Origin: Morinoia aosen
Taxonomy: Eukaryota > Arthropoda > Malacostraca > Amphipoda > Talitridae
DNA: 64,000 bases
Direction of reading: 5' to 3'
Assembly: GCA_030386875.1 (NCBI GenBank)
Contig: CM059563.1
Span: 51,277,602-51,341,601 of the forward strand
The position numbers and the translations under genes are program-made. Numbering within the stretch: the first letter of the stretch is position 1; each line of letters opens with the position of its first letter. This document shows, piece by piece, positions 57,850-64,000 of the stretch. The notes beneath the pieces are model-generated. The model saw only the letters and a program-made list of their open reading frames with translations, made no database searches and had not been told where the DNA came from.

Positions 57850-58036
57850 TTATAGTTCCCCGAAGCAGACCGTCAAACGTTGAAGCTGAACCTGTATATC
57901 TGGATCCGACTCTATTGTGATGGTGACGTCGAAGAAATTTATCAACGCCTCGGATCCCTGACCGCTACCAACATCGAATTCTTCCTCCTCGGACGTCTGC
58001 AAGCATTGCGTGCCGGAGAAATATCGCCCATTCAAG
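57850..58036 (-). other. Weak candidate terminal exon
   Basis: On the minus strand ATCGGCTTTATTCAG is a plausible acceptor, followed by a 187-nt GC-richer frame open to TAA. It encodes an acidic patch (SEEEEFDVGSGQGSE) and FFDVTITIESDPDIQVQLQR. No family was recognised and no upstream exon was found on this strand. Confidence 0.25.
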
Positions 58037-58296
58037 CTGAATAAAGCCGATAAAATTTTATGTATCTTTCCTAGCATCAATTCAGAAAGAGTTTGCGAGC
58101 ATTCCCGATCTCTCAACAAGACTTCCAATATCCGACTGGGCGGCTTTATTGTGTGTGCTCATGGTCATAAATCGGGGTTTGTTCGCAGACTTTGTGTTCT
58201 GGCAGCCAGCGAATACTGCTCGCAACACTCACTTTGTCGTGCTTGCTACCTGTGCTCGGGAGACTCCATGGCTTGGCTCGCGATAAAAAAGTTCAT

Positions 58297-58370
58297 TCAG
58301 TTTTGTTCCCGTGCGTTCCGAGCAATGATCTGTCGGTGCTTCAGTAAAGTGGAGCAATAACAGGCGCAAG
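58297..58370 (+). promoter_or_regulatory. Candidate Inr/DPE promoter with first-exon donor
   Basis: TCAGTT matches the arthropod initiator TCAKTY, with A at 58299 as +1. TGATCT at +28 to +33 matches five of six positions of the downstream promoter element RGWYVT at the required spacing. A donor-like AA/GTGAGT follows at 58370. Such short motifs arise by chance, and no downstream coding exon was identified. Confidence 0.25.
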
Positions 58371-59952
58371 TGAGTCAGGAACTCAGGATTCGTTTGCATC
58401 CCTGAATTTGTTTACCATCAAAACCGAGCGCAAAAGAAGGTACGTGCCCTCGTGCTTCTGTTGAGTGTTGCATCTCGCTGTGAGCACACGCTCAGTTGAC
58501 TTCAGCTGAGCATGCTCGCAAGGCGGAAGAGATTTATAACTGCGATTAATTATGTTCTAAAGGAAAATAGATTGACATCCTAACTTTCGTGTGCACTACG
58601 ACTTCAAGAAGTCGTTTACTTTATGCTGCACGTGGCGTTTTTTTGAATTAAATTCACAAAAATGTCGCATTTGTATTAAAAACGCAAAGTTGTTACTGCA
58701 GATGAAGTGAGAAACTCATTAATGCAGCGAATTACGTGCCACAAAATGCATAGCCATAAAAGAGTCAAATAATAACACGATTTTGTGTATCAATTCGACA
58801 ATGAAAATCTCAATAAATAAATTCAAATCAGTGAATCCACAAATTTATTTTCCCCAAAAAAGTTTCAAGTAATTTCCAACTAATTTTATTTCGAAACAAA
58901 TTTTTCTCGTTTAAGAATAGCAGTTATCAGTTACGTCATCTACAGCATAAAACACCTGGCTAAAACACCAGTCAACTTCGCTACCCATGTTCTCTAATGA
59001 AAATGTTCCAAGCTATGACCTTCTCGAAAGTATTTGTGAAAACTCGGTGGTGAAAAATATTTGGAGACTCACACACAGCGGTGCCAAAGCGACCGAAAAA
59101 ATTACGCTGCTTACTGTCCACAACGGCGACGCAGAATGAGGTGACACTCTAACCAAGATGCGGAAGCTTCATCACTGTAACTTGCAGCAGTACCGTGAGC
59201 GTGAATGCTACACGTCAAAGTAATATGTTACTAATCTAGTGGAGCAATAGGAATCTATACTAATTAGCTAACCTATAGTGATCGCTGGCCAATTTAGAAT
59301 TGATTTGTTGAAAGAAACAAGGTTTCTTCAATAAGACGTAAATGAGCGATTTCGTTGCGGTTGCGTGAAACTAAATGCTAAATTACTTTCTCCAGTCGCC
59401 GAAGTCAATAAATGGAACATGTCTTTCATTCATCTTTTCTCGTTTATTTTCATGTTGAGCGGAATTCACTTCCATCACAAGGTGGTGAAGTCTTTTGTAT
59501 GAATGAATTTCAAGTTTATCGAACAAGCTGGTTGAATAACGTATAAAACGGTGCGGTTTTCGACTCCAGGCAGTTAGTCGGAAACTCGTTTTACTTTTTC
59601 ATGCACCGCAGTTTTTGATACGTGACAACCAGCAACGACCGCTGTCGAACCTCAGTAGATTTGAGCAAGTTTAGGAACAATTTTCTTAGCTGACTATTGG
59701 TTTCTGTTTCCGATAATTAATCCTCATCCAGTATAGGTTATGGCCTTCCTTTGGCTCATAATTGACAACCAACATCGTCGCCAAAATTGAACTCCGCGAT
59801 CGGACACAAAACAGATTGATTTATCGTCGAGTCTCCGTTCAATGCTTTGCAGAAGCCTAGGGCAGATTCTGTGGCGTCTATTTTCAATTCGACTCGCTCT
59901 CCTCTCGTAGAACTATGGCATCGGTCCCTACAGCGCATAGAAGCCTTTAGAT
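58371..59952. other. No gene seen
   Basis: AT-rich; no exon, element or array recognised. Confidence 0.35.
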
Positions 59953-60338
59953 CAGATTGGAAAGGTTAGATAAGTTAGTTTCATGCGGCTTCCCTAACCA
60001 CAAGCAAGATGTTCAAAGAGAGGAAGGAAGAATGAAATCGCCATTTAGTATGAGTTGAGCGAACTGGAATCCATGCACAAGGTGTATACACAAGATCCCA
60101 TGCATATATAGTAACTGGAAGTTGAGAAGAAAGGTTAGGAGACGCTATGAAAGTTGAAGAAAGTCAGAGATGAAGAAAAAACGGACAGTAGTGAACCGAA
60201 AAGAGATTGTCCTTTCCAAAGCAAAACACATTTTATTTAAAAAAATAAGGCCAATCTAACTCTCAGCTCGGGACCTCACATTTTTCCCCTAAAAATGGTC
60301 ATTCCCATAAATACAGCAGTTGTATCCCCCTGAGAGGA
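59953..60338 (-). mobile_element. SINE-like element, tandem pair, first copy
   Basis: AGATTGGAAAGGTTAGATAA start, CGGCTTCCCTAACCACAAGC, CGCCATTTAGTATGAGTTGA core, and end TATCCCCCTGAGAGG. Confidence 0.72.
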
Positions 60339-60604
60339 CACCAGGTTTGTGTCCACATAAGATCCCAGCGCTTAGAAACAAAGTTGAAAAAAAGGTAATG
60401 AAATAAGGTAAACGATGAACAGGGAGTAGGTAATGCTAAAAACAGGACAGCAGTAACTCGAAAAAAGATATTCCATAACAAAACAAAAACCCACTCTACA
60501 AATTTCAACCTACGGAAAGCCTACCTAACTCTCAGCTCGGGACCTCGCATTGCCATCTAAGAGCGTTAATTTCCAAAGGTGCAAAAGTTGTATCCCCCGA
60601 GAGA
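60339..60604 (-). mobile_element. SINE-like element, tandem pair, partial second copy
   Basis: Starts inside the family at GTTTGTGTCCACATAAGATC and runs to TATCCCCCGAGAG. It directly abuts the first copy, sharing orientation. This looks like an unequal duplication or an insertion into a pre-existing copy. Confidence 0.68.
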
Positions 60605-61100
60605 ACACGGACGTCTTGGAATTAGCGGTTAGATTGTGTATAAGAATAGAATTTTGCGCGAAGCACTAATAATTGAAACTAACTTCAGACGTTGAATTAT
60701 GTAATCACGTCAGTTAATATAAGTTAATAAACCACGTTCCTACAAAATGCCTAACCTTCAGTGACGATCGAATGCATGGCACACGTTACTTCAAATGTGC
60801 ATGCTTCTAAATATAAATTGAGGGTTGAATTTCCAGCATTTTGCAAAATTATTGCCATCGGAACTAAAATTTTAATTTCTTACTCTGACCAAATTTTTTT
60901 TCTTGAACTATTGCCGAAATCGATATGCCCTGATTTGTAACCGTCAAATCAAAACACACGTGAAAAATTTCATACATTTTCACATTATGGAGTTCCTGGG
61001 ACATCGTGCCCTTCCCTCGGAAACTAATGCATTAGGTGTCTTGAGAAGACTCATCCGTATAAAGCAATAAAACATGCAACACAGTACTTGCGTTTCTAAT
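60605..61100. other. No gene seen
   Basis: AT-rich spacer. Confidence 0.4.
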
Positions 61101-61329
61101 TTAACACATTGACCGCGAGGAGTTGAACTGAAGTTCAATATTGAAGTGAAATTTAAAGTTAATTGTAGTAAGCATTTTTTGAAATAACGAATAATAATCG
61201 GTCCGTGCCTTCATTTAGCTTGTTTCAAGTAGTCATGGTAATTGAGTTTGTGACTACTGGTTGGTCAGCAGCATTGTGAAAATCCCCTCCGCGTACAGTA
61301 CACCAGCGGCTCACGTTGTTAAGTGTTAA
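61101..61329 (-). mobile_element. TTAA-type MITE (family A), reversed copy
   Basis: TTAA at both edges. The left end TTAACACATTGACCGCGAGG and right end CACGTTGTTAAGTGTTAA are diverged inverted termini. The interior GAGTTTGTGACTACTGGTTG is the family in reverse complement. Length 229 bp. Confidence 0.75.
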
Positions 61330-62084
61330 CATCGTTTCATCTCCGTTTCATCCCACAACGTTTCATCTCCGTGTCATCAGAGAAAGTCATTATGTATTGC
61401 AGTCAAGTTGATTTTGCGTGATATTATTTTGCCGCGCTAACACCTCGCAGTCGATTATTAGGATATTATAGAGGCAACGGTGGACATTTGATAGATTCTA
61501 CAAAACTTTAACTAGCAATTAACTTATTTATAAGCATGTTAACTTACCCTAGAACCAGTACGCTGGAAATTGTAGCGAAGATGACTGGTCTATAGATTTT
61601 ATTGTTTAAAAAAGACGCGTGGTAATTTTTGCCGTAGTATGTTTAACCCTAGAATACTTGACAGCAAACGTTTCGAGTTGTTCTCAGAAAATGTTAACGA
61701 AACGAGATCAAATTAATTCACATTTGACAAAACATTAAATATAATCTACATATGACAACTTTCATTCAAATGAATCATTTATGTTCACCCTAGGTTCATA
61801 CTGATAGCTCGGCTGAAAACCAATATCTTGTGCAGTTAGTTTCTTTAATGTTGTTGTTGGGGCCCAACGCAGTCAGTGAAAATACTCAGGTAATCTATTT
61901 TTCATCTCCTGTAACAGTGTGTGTCAAATAGTATACCAAATTTTGGCCGTTTGGAAAGACGATATTCAGTACCATTTATACCTTTTATTTATAGATGGCA
62001 CCGTTTTATATTCAGATTTTCCTGGATATCAACATTTATGTAAAATTTCATGTAGAAACTAACACGTTTACAAAGCAGTTGGGT
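61330..62084. other. No gene seen
   Basis: AT-rich spacer up to the target duplication of the next SINE-like copy. Confidence 0.4.
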
Positions 62085-62097
62085 TCCCGTTGCAGAA

Positions 62098-62457
62098 TTA
62101 TTGTTATAATTATATGAGAAAGTTTTAGCCTCCCTTTACCACGACAAAGATGTTCCAAGAGAGGAAGGATGAAAGCACCATTTAGTATGGAGTTGAGGGA
62201 ACGCGGAATCTATGTACAAAGGGCATAGAAACAGTAAGCGAGAAAGTAGTTCATAAAACAAGAATAAGTTGGAGAAGAAAGTAGTTGGTGCTGAAATACA
62301 GGACAGCAGTGAACCGAAAAAGATGGTCCATAACAAAACAAAACCCTATTCTATTTCAAGAAAAAGAAAGCCTACCTAACCTTTAGCACGGGCCCTCACA
62401 TAGTTCCCATGGGAGCGCTAATTCCTATAGAAACAATAGTTGTCTCCCCCTGAGGGG
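62098..62457 (-). mobile_element. SINE-like element, full-length copy
   Basis: A 360-bp copy bounded by perfect 13-bp repeats TCCCGTTGCAGAA (62085-62097 and 62458-62470). Very similar to copy 1 at 2500-2882, including TTACCACGACAAAGATGTTC and the TCTCCCCCTGAGGGG end. Clean flanks indicate recent insertion. Confidence 0.88.
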
Positions 62458-62470
62458 TCCCGTTGCAGAA

Positions 62471-64000
62471 CTCAGAACAAAATTTAAGCCCCATATCTGT
62501 AAGCTATCGCCTTATTTCATACTATTTAGTTTACCATGTTTTCCTAGGTTTTGTCGGAGTGATTTGCCAACCCAAACGACTCCACTTTAGTGGAGTAAAG
62601 AATACCAGAAAACACTGTGCATAGTTTGCAAATGAAATATTCATCAGACTTTCCGTAGAGTTTCATCAAAACCTATAGAAGCGCGCGCCAAAACAATCTT
62701 AGGTAACAACTTTCTCATTTCCATCATTTCCCGAAATTTGCTTAAGTAATCAGGACCGAACGCATTCTAAAACAGGGCGCAAAATTGCCAGCGCCGTCAG
62801 TAGATTCAATTCAAATGAGCTTTGGGACGCATGCTAAATAATTAGACGTCGCTGCCGGGAGTTTGCTAATTGAGTGACAGTGTTTTACGGGAAGAGCTTG
62901 ACGTTTGCAGAGGCGGAGGAACAAAGTTCGTTAATTAAAGTCCAGAAATATGCGGCAGTGCTGGTCGCAGTCTCTTCTGCATGCCTGATGAAGCTGTGAA
63001 CACTCTGTTATTGCCGTTCTCATCTAATTTGTAAGTTGCGTCGACCGAAGTAAGTAGGCAGAATACCGGAGCGGAATTTCTGAGCGACCGATAAAGCCGT
63101 TGAGATGTTTTGTCAATCAGGAAACTTGAGCTTTGCGACGCAAGCCAGAAAAAAATCAGCGGTAATGATGGGCCTGCGTCATTATAAAACACGTTGAGGC
63201 TGAGCCTGAAGTTTTGACAATGACATCATGTTCAAAATATTGACATGTTTTCTATTGACTGATCTCTGAATGGGCAATTGGATTCCATACATCTGCTTCC
63301 CAGGATTTGCAATAAGCTTCCAAAACTTGTTGACAAATGTTGTAGTTAAGCTTAAATGAAACTTGAAAAAATTTCACGTTTAAAAATCAAAATAAGCAAA
63401 CGTACTTCCTAAGAATGGACCTGCCGGTGGACTCAAAAATTCATTTTTATATGATCAATATAAAAAATGAAGAAACGCTCAAATAATTGTTTATCAGTTT
63501 TAATTTTCAAATACTGAAGTAAAATTCAGCTTGGGCTGGGTATTAAACCTTAGTGCATTCCATCTCAATCAATGAGCTGTTGAACAAATAGGACATCTAA
63601 AATTACGAAGAAAATCTTTAGCAAATGAAAATTTCACTTAAGTTACTCGTTGAAAAGAACTGCAAAATTATTTCTCAACTTACGGTGACAAATCTTTTCA
63701 TTCCCGAAACATTACCCTAAATTAATCGCATTAAAAATATAAAAAACTCTAAAAGAGCTCATGTTTTCCAAGGTATTTCCCGGAATGAACTACTCAAGAA
63801 ATTGCTACACTTCAGCGCTGGTTGAACCAAACTGCGAAATGGAACGCAAAATATTTATCGTTTCAAGGCGTCCTTTTGAGCGAAATTTGTTCTTCTCCTG
63901 TAAGAGTCCCGCGGCCCTGAACTCCTTGAGAACATTTCGCGAGGAAAGACGGAAAATTCTCCATATTATACAGGAATAGAAACCTTTTCGTGCCGAGCCC
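62471..64000. other. No gene seen
   Basis: Mixed AT-rich sequence with a GC-richer patch around 62780-63200. An 85-codon minus-strand frame there has no recognised domain or splice context. Confidence 0.35.

Overview
This window looks like arthropod, probably insect, nuclear DNA. It is AT-rich, has no prokaryotic gene structure, and shows spliced coding exons in a sea of transposon-derived sequence: a Ty3/gypsy retrotransposon, Tc1/mariner relics, TTAA-flanked MITEs, a dispersed SINE-like family, Penelope-like fragments and several expanded tandem arrays. No species could be recognised. No rRNA, tRNA or CRISPR array was seen.

The one convincing host gene is the 3' end of a single-pass membrane protein on the + strand. 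A 97-nt exon (6168-6264) encodes a transmembrane helix and basic stop-transfer residues. A 29-nt micro-exon (8621-8649) and a 923-nt terminal exon (9176-10098) encode a cytoplasmic tail of roughly 320 residues with several tyrosine motifs. The three pieces keep one open frame across two GT-AG introns and end exactly at TAA. The ectodomain exons are not recognised and probably lie beyond the left edge. An 85-bp minisatellite (5297-6162) runs directly into the splice acceptor of the transmembrane exon, and two head-to-head MITEs sit in the next intron.

Left part (1-5 kb): a mariner-type transposase C-terminus relic, the first SINE-like copy and a decayed but end-to-end Tc1 element with TA duplications (3382-4637). 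From 10 to 24 kb there is a gene-poor stretch with scattered SINE-like copies, a 26-bp/104-bp higher-order satellite (17.15-17.64 kb), a very clean TTAA MITE (21156-21432) and a weak candidate exon (22424-22527).

From 24568 to 36389 lies an almost complete Ty3/gypsy element on the - strand: two 1861-bp LTRs about 99% identical, a 4-bp ATTT target duplication, gag with a CCHC knuckle, and protease, reverse transcriptase, RNase H and integrase. Coding is broken by two in-frame stops and two frameshifts, and no env is visible. The element landed inside an older MITE, and its 5' LTR was later hit by a SINE-like copy, giving a three-level nest whose order can be read from the sequence.

The right part (36.5-64 kb) holds a 67-bp satellite, a SINE-like copy split by two further insertions, two Penelope-like GIY-YIG fragments, a 14-bp satellite open in every frame, a 1.36-kb 23-bp satellite, more MITEs and SINE-like copies, and a weak candidate exon and promoter around 58 kb. 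About 18 SINE-like copies or fragments occur, nearly all in one orientation.
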